A DNA stretch of 64,000 nucleotides, taken from an uncultured Pelagibacteraceae bacterium (GTDB lineage Bacteria; Pseudomonadota; Alphaproteobacteria; Pelagibacterales; Pelagibacteraceae). This document shows, one piece after another, positions 43,401-52,703 of this stretch (positions are counted from its first letter, which is position 1; every line of letters starts with the position of its first letter). Location: the NCBI GenBank assembly GCA_902594395.1, contig CACJLZ010000002.1, positions 17,197 to 81,196 of the forward strand, given 5' to 3'. Under the pieces are notes generated by a model that did no database searches, was not told the DNA's origin, and saw only the letters and a list, made by a program, of their open reading frames with translations. Both the position numbers and the translations under genes were made by a program.

Positions 43401-44909
43401 ATCATCACCCATTGAGCCAGTTGCTTCTTTTGCATCTTCTGCCATTGGATGTAAAATAAGCTCAAGATCCTCTAAACTTATTCCGAAAGTATATTGTCTT
43501 CTCCTTAAGCTTTCGCCATCAAAATTATGTTTTTCATTGGAAATTGATAATTTTTCATCTAGATCAATTATTTGAGAATTGAAGTGTTTAAATTCTTTAG
43601 CCAAATAATCTTTTATTTGACTATTAGAAAAAACTTTACCTTTTTCAATTCTAACCCCGATAATTTCACCAGGACCAAGTCTTCCCTTGGTTAAAATTTT
43701 TTTTTCATTTAAATCAATCATTCCTGTTTCTGAGCCTGCAAAGATCATTTTGTCTTTTGTAATGGCATATCTCAAAGGTCTAAGACCATTTCTATCATTT
43801 GCAGCTATAACCCATTCATTGTCTGTAGCAGCAATAGCAGCAGGTCCATCCCATGGTTCCATTGTGCTATTTAAAAAATTAAATAGTTGCTGATGACTTT
43901 TTGATAATGTCTTATTTTTTTTTGACCATGCATCCGGTACTAGCATTAATTTAGCTAATGGTGCAGATTGGCCTGATTTATTTAATAATTCAAATACATT
44001 ATCTAAAGCTGCAGAGTCAGAGACACCTTTTTGGATTACTGGTTTTAAATTTTCTATGTCCTCGAAAAGTGGGCTACTCATTTCTTGTTCGTGAACTTTC
44101 ATCCAGTTTTTATTACCTTTATAAGTATTTATCTCACCATTGTGCGCTATGGCCCTAAATGGTTGAGCTAAGCTCCAGCTCGGTGCGGTGTTAGTTGAAA
44201 ATCTTTGATGAAAAATTGCATATCTTGAAATAAATCTTGAATCTCTAAGATCTAAATAAAAGTCAGATAAAGACTCTGCTAAATATAGCCCTTTATAAAT
44301 TATAGATTTTGAGCTAATTGAACAAATATAAAAATTATTCAATGAGGCATCAAAAGCTTTATTTTCAATTCTTTTTCTTATTTCATAAATTTTTCTCTCT
44401 AAGTTTTTATCTAATAAATTTGAATCATTAGGTTTAAAAAGAACTTGTATGATTTCTGGCATGGTTTGAAGAGCTTTTTCCCCTAAAACTTTTGAATTTA
44501 CTGGTACTTGTCGCCAACCATATATACTAAAATTATTTTTAGTTAGTTCACTCTCAACTATTGTTTTGCAACTTTCTTGCGCTGTATAGTCATTTCTAGG
44601 TAAAAAAATCATTCCTACACAGATTTCAGAATTATCATAATCGTGACCGGTAACTTGTATTTTTTCTATAAAAAAGTCTTTCGGAATTTCAACATGTATT
44701 CCAGCTCCATCACCCGTTTTACCATCTGCATCAACGGCACCTCTGTGCCAAACTGCTTTTAAAGCTTCAATTCCATACTCAACTATAGCCCTAGATTTTT
44801 TTCCCTCTGTAGATGCGATTAAACCAACACCACAAGCATCGTGTTCCATCTCTTTTGAATAAACATGATTTTTTGTAAGTAACTCTAAATTTTTTTTATA
44901 ATTTTCCAT
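40404..44909 (-). CDS. gltB: Glutamate synthase (NADPH) large subunit
   Basis: Start set at [33 protein letters not shown] (Cys-nucleophile region); [38 protein letters not shown]. Confidence 0.96.
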   Translation of the reverse strand: [1501 protein letters not shown]

Positions 44910-46348
44910 TAAGCTACTTTTGTTTTTTTCAATTGCATATTTTCTAAATATGTTTTCATAGAAGAAGCTGCATCTCTCCCATCTTTGATTGCCCATACTA
45001 CTAAAGACGCTCCTCTTACAATATCTCCTGCAGCAAAAACACCTTTTAGATTTGTTTCCATCGTATTGAAATCAGTTTTAATTGTTCCCCATTTTGTTAC
45101 TTGTAACTCTTGTGCGTCAAATAATAATGGTAAATTTTCTGGATCAAATCCAAGAGCTTTGATTACCATATCGGCTTTCACCATAAATTCTGAACCCTCT
45201 TTAATTTCTGGTTTTCGTCTTCCTGATTCATCTGGTTCACCTAATTCAATTTGATTAACAACTAAATTTTCGATTTTATTTTTTCCCTTAAATTCTTTTG
45301 GACTAGAAAGCCAAACAAATTCTACACCCTCTTCCTCAGCATTTGCAACTTCTCTAGCAGATCCAGGCATATTTTCTTTATCTCTTCTATATAAACATTT
45401 TACCGACTTTGCTTTTTGTCTTACTGAAGTTCTTACACAATCCATTGCTGTGTCGCCACCACCTATCACGACAACATCTTTTCCCTCAGCGTTTAAAATT
45501 CCTTTATCAAATAACTCTACTTTATCTCCTAGACCTTTTTTATTTGATGCTGTCAAAAACTCCATTGCAGGAAAAATATTACCTAAATCATTACCAGGTA
45601 ATTCAACTTCTCTTGGTTTATATACACCCGTCGCTATTAAAATTGCATCATGTTTTTTTCGCAACTGTTCTAGAGTTGCATCTTTACCGACTTCAAAATT
45701 TTGAATAAATTTTATCCCACCATCCTTTAACAACTTTGTTCTTCGCTCAACTACATGTTTTTCAAGTTTAAAATTTGGAATTCCATAAATTAATAGTCCA
45801 CCTGCGCGATCATATCGATCATAAACAGTAATTTTATATCCATTTTTCCTTAGCTGCTCAGCGGCTGCCAATCCTGCGGGACCGGCACCAATTATTCCAA
45901 CGCTTTGGTCTTTTTCATGTTTTAGAGAAATTGGTTTAACCCAGCCTTGTTCCCATGCTTTATCATTAATATATTTCTCAACTGAGCCAATAGTAACTGT
46001 TCCATGTCCTGATTGCTCAATAACACAGTTACCCTCACACAATCTGTCCTGAGGACAAATTCTTCCACACACCTCTGGCATATTGTTAGTGCTTTGAGAT
46101 AATTCGTAGGCCTCTTTTAATCTTCCCTCAGCTGTAAGTTTTAACCAATCTGGAATATTGTTGCTTAAGGGACAATGTACTTGGCAAAATGGAACTCCAC
46201 ATTGAGAACATCTGCTTGATTGTTCTTCAGCTTTTTTAGTTACAAACTCGTCATAGATCTCATTAAAATCCTCTTTTCTTGTGCCAATCTTTCTTTTAGG
46301 TGGTGTTTGTTGACCTATTTTCACAAATTTTAACATTTTATCAGTCAT
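44909..46348 (-). CDS. gltD: Glutamate synthase (NADPH) small subunit
   Basis: CSQCGVPFCQVHCPLSNNIPDWL, GIIGAGPAGLAAAEQLRKNGYKITVYDRYDRAGGLLIYGIPNFKLEK. Confidence 0.96.
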   Translation of the reverse strand: MTDKMLKFVKIGQQTPPKRKIGTRKEDFNEIYDEFVTKKAEEQSSRCSQCGVPFCQVHCPLSNNIPDWLKLTAEGRLKEAYELSQSTNNMPEVCGRICPQDRLCEGNCVIEQSGHGTVTIGSVEKYINDKAWEQGWVKPISLKHEKDQSVGIIGAGPAGLAAAEQLRKNGYKITVYDRYDRAGGLLIYGIPNFKLEKHVVERRTKLLKDGGIKFIQNFEVGKDATLEQLRKKHDAILIATGVYKPREVELPGNDLGNIFPAMEFLTASNKKGLGDKVELFDKGILNAEGKDVVVIGGGDTAMDCVRTSVRQKAKSVKCLYRRDKENMPGSAREVANAEEEGVEFVWLSSPKEFKGKNKIENLVVNQIELGEPDESGRRKPEIKEGSEFMVKADMVIKALGFDPENLPLLFDAQELQVTKWGTIKTDFNTMETNLKGVFAAGDIVRGASLVVWAIKDGRDAASSMKTYLENMQLKKTKVA

Positions 46349-46404
46349 AGAATCTCTAAATTTTTGGCAAATTATACATTGTTTTTAGTAATAAAAGTAT
46401 TATT

Positions 46405-46445
46405 TAGGTCAATAATTATGACCTATAATTAATGCTATTTAGCAT
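46405..46445. promoter_or_regulatory. Two adjacent dyad-symmetric elements in the gltD/uppP divergent intergenic region
   Basis: TAGGTCA-ATAATTA-TGACCTA (46405-46425) and ATGCTA-TT-TAGCAT (46432-46445). Confidence 0.5.
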
Positions 46446-46531
46446 AAAATGTGAGAAATTTATTTTTTGCATACCTATTATGATTAAATCGAATTGTTTA
46501 AAATGAATATTTTTTAAGTTACGACATCTTT

Positions 46532-47311
46532 ATGCTTCAAAATTTTATAGAAATACTAATTCTTTCTGCGGTCCAAGGAATTTCGGAATTTTTACCTGTT
46601 AGCTCTTCGGCCCATCTGATCTTAATATCAAATTTTTATGATTTTAGCTCAAGCTCTTTATTCATTGATATTGGTCTGCACTTGGGTTCTTTATTTGCAA
46701 TAATCTATTACTTTAAAAAAGATTTACTAAATTTAATAAACAATCAAAAACTATTGGTTTTGATTTTAGTTGGATCAATACCTCTTATAATTTTTGGATA
46801 TATAATATATTCGATCGAAATAATTAATCTTTTAAGAAATATAGAAATTATTGCATGGACAACTCTATTTTTTGGTTTAGTCCTATTTTTATCAGATAAA
46901 AGAGATACTGATCAAAATATATCAACCAACTTAAATATAAAATCAATATTATTCATAGGTTTATTTCAAATTTTAGCACTCATACCTGGTGTGAGTAGAG
47001 CAGGGATAACTTTAACAGCAGCTCGATTTCTAAAATTTAATAGAGTTGACTCAAGCAAAATCGCCTTTTTATTATCTATACCCGCGTTAGCAGGGGCAAG
47101 TTTTTTAGGTCTTCAAGATGCTGTTCAACAGTCAACTGAACTTAATTATTTATTATTAATTGCAGTTACTCTTTCTTTTATCTTTTCATTTATCACAGTC
47201 AAATATTTTATAAGATATGTAAGGAATTTTTCTTTAACCGTATTCGTAATTTATAGAATTATTATTGCTTTAGTTCTATTATTGATAATTTATTTTCCTC
47301 ATCAAGGGTAA
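46532..47311 (+). CDS. uppP: Undecaprenyl-diphosphate phosphatase
   Basis: LSAVQGISEFLPVSSSAHLILIS, ALIPGVSRAGITLTAARFL. Confidence 0.95.
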   Translation: MLQNFIEILILSAVQGISEFLPVSSSAHLILISNFYDFSSSSLFIDIGLHLGSLFAIIYYFKKDLLNLINNQKLLVLILVGSIPLIIFGYIIYSIEIINLLRNIEIIAWTTLFFGLVLFLSDKRDTDQNISTNLNIKSILFIGLFQILALIPGVSRAGITLTAARFLKFNRVDSSKIAFLLSIPALAGASFLGLQDAVQQSTELNYLLLIAVTLSFIFSFITVKYFIRYVRNFSLTVFVIYRIIIALVLLLIIYFPHQG

Positions 47312-48187
47312 TAATTGAGAAATTAAAACACCACACAATATGAACAAGCACCCTAATATATTATTAAAATCTAAAATTTGACTTAATAAAACCCATGCTG
47401 CGATAGTTGCAAATACACCTTCTAATGAAAAAATTATGGCTGCTGGTGCAGGTGTTATGTTTTTTTGAGCGTAAATTTGTAAGACGAATGCAAAACCACC
47501 TGATAAAATTCCTGCATAGAGTATAGAGTCTATCTCGTTGAGAATATTTTCAATTACAAATTCTTCATAAATCAAACTAATAATAAAAGAAAATAAAGCC
47601 ACTAATAAAGTTTGGATTGCACCTAATGTTAAAGGTAAGTTATATGTTTTAACAATCATTCCAGTAAATATTATGTGAGTGCTCCAGAATAATGCTCCAA
47701 GAATGACCAATGTGTCTCCAAGTCTAACTATAGCATCATAAAAATTGGTTAAAAGATATCCGCCAATTAAGCATAAAATAACTGAAGGCCATACACTCCA
47801 ATGCAATGAGTCTCTCTTAAATATAAAAATAATAATTGGCACCATCGGAACGTAAAAAATCGTAAAGAAAGCAGCATTAGCTACATCTGTGTAAAGCAGA
47901 GCTACTTGCTGCAATGCCGATCCTAAAAATAATGATAATCCTATTAAAAAAGATAGAATAGCAAAATATCTAAAACCAGTTTTAAATTCTAATTTAAATT
48001 TTTTAGTCTCAAATAATAATGCTAAAGGTAGAATTGCCAAAAAACCCACAAAAAATCTTACTGCATTAAATGTAAACGGACCAATATCATCCATGCCTGT
48101 GTCTTGAGCAATAAATGTAGTTCCCCAAATAAATGTACAAAGCAAAGCACTTAACAATGAAACGCTTTTAGACATAATTTTTATCAA
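47279..48187 (-). CDS. EamA/DMT-superfamily transporter
   Basis: About 10 TM segments; LLCTFIWGTTFIAQDTGMDDIGPFTFNAVRFFVG. Confidence 0.88.
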   Translation of the reverse strand: MIKIMSKSVSLLSALLCTFIWGTTFIAQDTGMDDIGPFTFNAVRFFVGFLAILPLALLFETKKFKLEFKTGFRYFAILSFLIGLSLFLGSALQQVALLYTDVANAAFFTIFYVPMVPIIIFIFKRDSLHWSVWPSVILCLIGGYLLTNFYDAIVRLGDTLVILGALFWSTHIIFTGMIVKTYNLPLTLGAIQTLLVALFSFIISLIYEEFVIENILNEIDSILYAGILSGGFAFVLQIYAQKNITPAPAAIIFSLEGVFATIAAWVLLSQILDFNNILGCLFILCGVLISQLLPLMRKINYQ

Positions 48188-49449
48188 ACGGCTAACTTAT
48201 AAGCAAAATTTTTACCAAGATTTTCTTTTAAATCATTATTAAATCGAGCTGCCTCCGCACCATCAATAATTCTATGATCATAAGATAGTGAAAGTGGCAA
48301 CATAGTGCGCGTTACAAATTTTCCATCCATGAATACTTGTTTTTTTTCTGCTCTTCCTACTCCTAAAATAGCAACTTCAGGATAATTTATAATTGGGGTA
48401 AAAAAAGATCCCCCAATTCCCCCTAGGCTGGTTATCGTCATACAACCTCCGAATAACTCTTTTTTATCAATTTTAAGATCTCTACATTGCTGACTGATTT
48501 TTTTTAATTCTGTGCTTATTAGAGAAATATTTTTATTATCTGCATTTCTTAATTTAGGAACCATCAAACCATGTGGTGTATCCACTGCTATGCCAACATG
48601 ATAATACTTTTTAACAGTCATTTTACCGTTTTCAATTTGATCGATTGAGGTATTAAAATTTGGAAATTTTTTTAATGATGTTGTTAATGCTTTCACGATG
48701 AAAGCTAATGGTGTAATTTTTTTTTTTTCACCAGTATATACGTCCGTAAGAGAAGTTCTAAATTCCTCTAATTCGGTTATATCAGCTTCATCATGATTGG
48801 TTACGTGAGGAATTTTTGTCCAAGAGTTCATTAAATATTTAGACGACAACTTTTTCACTCTGGGAATGTCTTTAATATCTACTTCTCCAAAATCTGAATG
48901 GGAATACTCTAGTTCAATTTTTTGTTCAGTTGTATTTTGATCTTTGAAACTTTTATCAGATTTAGTTGCAACAAATAACTTTACATCACTCTCGGTAACC
49001 CTACCTTGTCTTTCACTACCTCGGACTTTGTTGATATTAACTCCAAGTTCTCTCGCAAATTTTCTAACTTTTGGTGAAGCAGAAGCTTTTGTAGAAAAAT
49101 CTTTAACTATTATATTTTCAGACTCATTGGTTTTTTTTACATCATTTTTTTTTATTTCTTTTGGTAATTGACTTTTTGGTAATTCTTGAGCGCTTGTTTC
49201 TTTTATTTCTTCCTCACTTTCAATTTCAATAATTTTATCGCCTTCCGATACCTTGTCTCCAATTTTAACATTCAAAGAAATTATGGTTCCATCATCAGAA
49301 GATGGTATTTCCACACTTGATTTATCACTTTCAATAGTTATCAGTGGATCATTCTTTTTTATTTTTTGACCTTTTTTAATTAAAACTTCGATGACTTCCA
49401 CATCTTTGAATTCACCAATATTTGGAACTTTTATATCTTTCTTGAACAT
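48184..49449 (-). CDS. aceF: Dihydrolipoamide acetyltransferase (PDH E2)
   Basis: Lipoyl domain (TIESDKSSVEIPSS), E3/E1-binding ASPKVRKFARELGVNINKVRGSERQGRVTESDV, catalytic SLSYDHRIIDGAEAARF. Confidence 0.94.
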   Translation of the reverse strand: MFKKDIKVPNIGEFKDVEVIEVLIKKGQKIKKNDPLITIESDKSSVEIPSSDDGTIISLNVKIGDKVSEGDKIIEIESEEEIKETSAQELPKSQLPKEIKKNDVKKTNESENIIVKDFSTKASASPKVRKFARELGVNINKVRGSERQGRVTESDVKLFVATKSDKSFKDQNTTEQKIELEYSHSDFGEVDIKDIPRVKKLSSKYLMNSWTKIPHVTNHDEADITELEEFRTSLTDVYTGEKKKITPLAFIVKALTTSLKKFPNFNTSIDQIENGKMTVKKYYHVGIAVDTPHGLMVPKLRNADNKNISLISTELKKISQQCRDLKIDKKELFGGCMTITSLGGIGGSFFTPIINYPEVAILGVGRAEKKQVFMDGKFVTRTMLPLSLSYDHRIIDGAEAARFNNDLKENLGKNFAYKLAV

Positions 49450-52400
49450 TATAATTTTGTTGGCATTGGTTTTTCTTTATCAATTTTATATTTTTTTATT
49501 GCCTCTTGAGCATATTTAGATGCAATTAATTGTTCTTTAGCTAAAATACTTAGTCCATAAGTAACAACATGTTCTTTATCAACTTCAAAAAACTTTCTTA
49601 AATTTTTTCTCGTGTCGCTACGACCAAATCCATCTGTTCCTAACGAATAAAAGCTCTTGTTAATATAAGGTCTAATTTGGTCTGAATTCATCCTCATATA
49701 ATCTGATGCAGCCAAAATTGGACCTTCAGTTTTGCCTAAACAGATTTCAACATATGATTTTTTTGGTTCTTTTTCAGGATTTAATAAATTATACCTTTCA
49801 ACCTCTAAGCCATCTCTTCTTAATTCATTAAAACTAGTTACACTCCAAACTTCACTATCAATTTGATATTCCTTTTGTAGAATCTCAGCACCAGCTATCA
49901 TTTCTCTTAAAATTGTGCCTGATCCTAGAAATTGAATTTTGGTTTTTTTATATTTATTAAATTCTTTAATTTTATATATTCCTTTTAAAATGCCTTCTTC
50001 ACATGATTTTTCAGTTGGCATAGCAGGATGAGGATAATTTTCGTTCATTGTCGTAATGTAATAAAAAATATTTTCTTTCTTCTCATGCATTCTTTTCAAT
50101 CCTTCTCTAAAGATTGTTGCTAGTTCATAATGAAATGTTGGATCATAAGACTTACAGTTTGGAATAGTTGATGCCATTAAATGACTATGTCCATCTTGGT
50201 GCTGTAAACCTTCTCCCGCTAATGTTGTTCTCCCAGCAGTAGCACCAATTAAAAACCCTCTTGATTGACTGTCTGCTCCTGCCCAAGCAAAATCACCTAT
50301 TCTTTGAAAACCAAACATTGAGTAAAAAAGATAGATAGGGATCATTTCAATATCATGATTTGTGTATGAAGTGCCTGCAGCAATCCATGAAGACATTGCA
50401 CCTGCCTCATTAATTCCTTCCTCCAAAACTTGTCCGCTTTTTTCTTCTCTATATGAACTTAATTGTGCTGAGTCCTCAGGTTCATATTTTTGTCCCTCAT
50501 GAGCATAAATACCAATTTTTTGAAAAAAACCCTCCATACCAAATGTTCTCGCCTCATCAGGAATGATTGGTACTAATCTTGAGGCAACATTTTTATCTCT
50601 CAGAAGATTAGTAAGCATTCTTACTAATGCCATCGTAGTCGACATTTCTTTTTTACCTGTTGACTCTTTCATATTGTCAAAAATATTTTTTGGAGGAGCT
50701 TTAATGGGTTTTGCATAAGTAGTTCTCTCTGGGATAAATCCTCCTAATTGAAGTCTTCTTTCTTTGATATATTTTATTTCTGGTGAATTTTGGTCTGGCT
50801 TATAATACTCAATATTTTGTACCTGTTTATCAGTTAAAGGAACATCAAACCTGTCTCTGTAATACATCAAATCGTCTATATCTAATTTTTTAGTTTGATG
50901 TGTAGTATTTACACTCTCACCACTTTTGCCCATCCCGTATCCCTTTATGGTCTTGGCAATCACAACTGTTGGGCTTCCAATATTCTTTGAGGCTTTATCA
51001 TAAGCTGCAAAAACTTTGTGAGGATCATGTCCGCCTCTATTCAATCTCCATATATCTTTGTCTGAAAGGCTTGAGATTAACTCTTTAGTTTCAGGATATT
51101 TACCAAAAAACTTTTCTCGCACATAAGCTCCATCTCTTGCTTTCATTGCTTGATATTCTCCATCGACAGTTTCATTCATAACTTTAATTAAATGGCCAGT
51201 TTTATCGTTAGCCAATAACGGATCCCAATAAGAACCCCAAATTACTTTGATAACATTCCATCCAGCTCCTCTAAAAATCCCCTCTAGTTCTTGTATGATT
51301 TTTCCATTACCCCTCACAGGTCCGTCCAATCTTTGAAGGTTACAATTGATCACAAATATTAGGTTATCTAATTTTTCTCTAGCTGCTAAACCAATTGCTC
51401 CTAAAGACTCCGGTTCATCCATTTCCCCATCTCCTAAGAAAGCCCACACTTTTCGTCCTTCATCTTTAATAAGACCCCTGTTAATCAAATATTTCATATA
51501 TCTTGCTTGATAAATAGCCAACATTGGTCCTAAACCCATTGAAACTGTAGGAAATTGCCAAAAGTTTGGCATTAGCCAAGGATGTGGGTAAGATGATAAA
51601 CCTCCTGGATCAACTTCTTGTCTAAAACTATCTAATTGTTTTTCATTAAGTCTTCCCTCAAGAAATGCTCTTGCGTACATACCTGGAGCGCTATGTCCTT
51701 GAAAATAAATTAAGTCTCCTCCAAATTTATTGTTTTTTGCTCTCCAAAAATGATTCATTCCTACATCATAAAGCGTAGCCGCAGATGCAAATGTTCCAAT
51801 ATGTCCTCCAAGTTCAGGAAATTTTTTATTTGCGCGAACTACCATTGCTGCGGAATTCCATCTTATCAATGACCGAATTCTTCTCTCAATATTTTGATCA
51901 CCATTTGATTTTTTCTCTTCATTTACTGGAATTGTATTTATATAAGGTGTGTTTTGTGTGTAGGGAATATTTGCACCCTCCATATAAGCTTTATTAATTA
52001 ATTCCTTTATTAAATAATGAGCTCTTTGATTTCCATCTTTTTCAATTACCGAGGTGAGTGATTCTAACCATTCATTAGTTTCTAATGGATCAATATCGCT
52101 TTCATTAACTACTTGAATTATTTCTGGTTTTTTTCTCTCAATATTATTTGTATGAATAATTTGCTCTTGTTTTTTTTCTAATGATTTTTCTGCTTCTTTA
52201 ATTAAATTTTCAGTGTCTTTTGGAATAGTTTTTTTTGTAGAGTGTACTTCATTTGACCCTAAAATATTAAGAATTAAATCACCTTTTGAAACTTTATCAC
52301 CTACTTTAACTTTTATTGTCTCAATTATACCTGATAACGTTGAAGGTATTTCAACACTCGATTTATCACTTTCAATAGTGACTACTGGATCATTTTTGGC

Positions 52401-52487
52401 AATTTTTTGGCCTTCTTTGACAAGCAATTCAATGACCTCTACATTTTCAAAGTCACCTATATCAGGAACTAATAGTTTTTCACTCAT
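49449..52487 (-). CDS. aceE: Pyruvate dehydrogenase E1 (homodimeric AceE type) with N-terminal lipoyl domain
   Basis: 1012 aa: lipoyl motif VTIESDKSSVEIPST near N-terminus, then AceE core (NIERRIRSLIRWNSAAMVVRANKKFPELGGHIGTFASAATLYDVGMNHFW, FLGDGEMDEPESLGAI). Confidence 0.95.
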   Translation of the reverse strand: MSEKLLVPDIGDFENVEVIELLVKEGQKIAKNDPVVTIESDKSSVEIPSTLSGIIETIKVKVGDKVSKGDLILNILGSNEVHSTKKTIPKDTENLIKEAEKSLEKKQEQIIHTNNIERKKPEIIQVVNESDIDPLETNEWLESLTSVIEKDGNQRAHYLIKELINKAYMEGANIPYTQNTPYINTIPVNEEKKSNGDQNIERRIRSLIRWNSAAMVVRANKKFPELGGHIGTFASAATLYDVGMNHFWRAKNNKFGGDLIYFQGHSAPGMYARAFLEGRLNEKQLDSFRQEVDPGGLSSYPHPWLMPNFWQFPTVSMGLGPMLAIYQARYMKYLINRGLIKDEGRKVWAFLGDGEMDEPESLGAIGLAAREKLDNLIFVINCNLQRLDGPVRGNGKIIQELEGIFRGAGWNVIKVIWGSYWDPLLANDKTGHLIKVMNETVDGEYQAMKARDGAYVREKFFGKYPETKELISSLSDKDIWRLNRGGHDPHKVFAAYDKASKNIGSPTVVIAKTIKGYGMGKSGESVNTTHQTKKLDIDDLMYYRDRFDVPLTDKQVQNIEYYKPDQNSPEIKYIKERRLQLGGFIPERTTYAKPIKAPPKNIFDNMKESTGKKEMSTTMALVRMLTNLLRDKNVASRLVPIIPDEARTFGMEGFFQKIGIYAHEGQKYEPEDSAQLSSYREEKSGQVLEEGINEAGAMSSWIAAGTSYTNHDIEMIPIYLFYSMFGFQRIGDFAWAGADSQSRGFLIGATAGRTTLAGEGLQHQDGHSHLMASTIPNCKSYDPTFHYELATIFREGLKRMHEKKENIFYYITTMNENYPHPAMPTEKSCEEGILKGIYKIKEFNKYKKTKIQFLGSGTILREMIAGAEILQKEYQIDSEVWSVTSFNELRRDGLEVERYNLLNPEKEPKKSYVEICLGKTEGPILAASDYMRMNSDQIRPYINKSFYSLGTDGFGRSDTRKNLRKFFEVDKEHVVTYGLSILAKEQLIASKYAQEAIKKYKIDKEKPMPTKL

Positions 52488-52586
52488 TTAATATTTAGAT
52501 CTTATACACTATATAATTTTACTTAATTGCTAATTTTAACACATTCTGCTCAATTTTTTGACACTCTTCTGAAGTATCCTTTAAAA

Positions 52587-52703
52587 ATGATTAAAAAGTT
52601 ATTAAATACACTCTTGCAGCCAAAAGTAAGCACTTACATTGATGCTAAAATTTGGATACAAAAAATTCTACTTAAAGAGAAATTAAAAAAAAATAATTCT
52701 TAA
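52587..52703 (+). CDS. Possible 38-aa small hypothetical protein (not in ORF track)
   Basis: MIKKLLNTLLQPKVSTYIDAKIWIQKILLKEKLKKNNS; short, convergent 4-nt overlap with thiolase stop. Confidence 0.3.
   Translation: MIKKLLNTLLQPKVSTYIDAKIWIQKILLKEKLKKNNS

Noticed and set aside
44910-44996. 29-codon N-terminal extension of GltB
   Set aside because: Overlaps gltD; GltB start with the expected Cys-nucleophile context follows [30 protein letters not shown].
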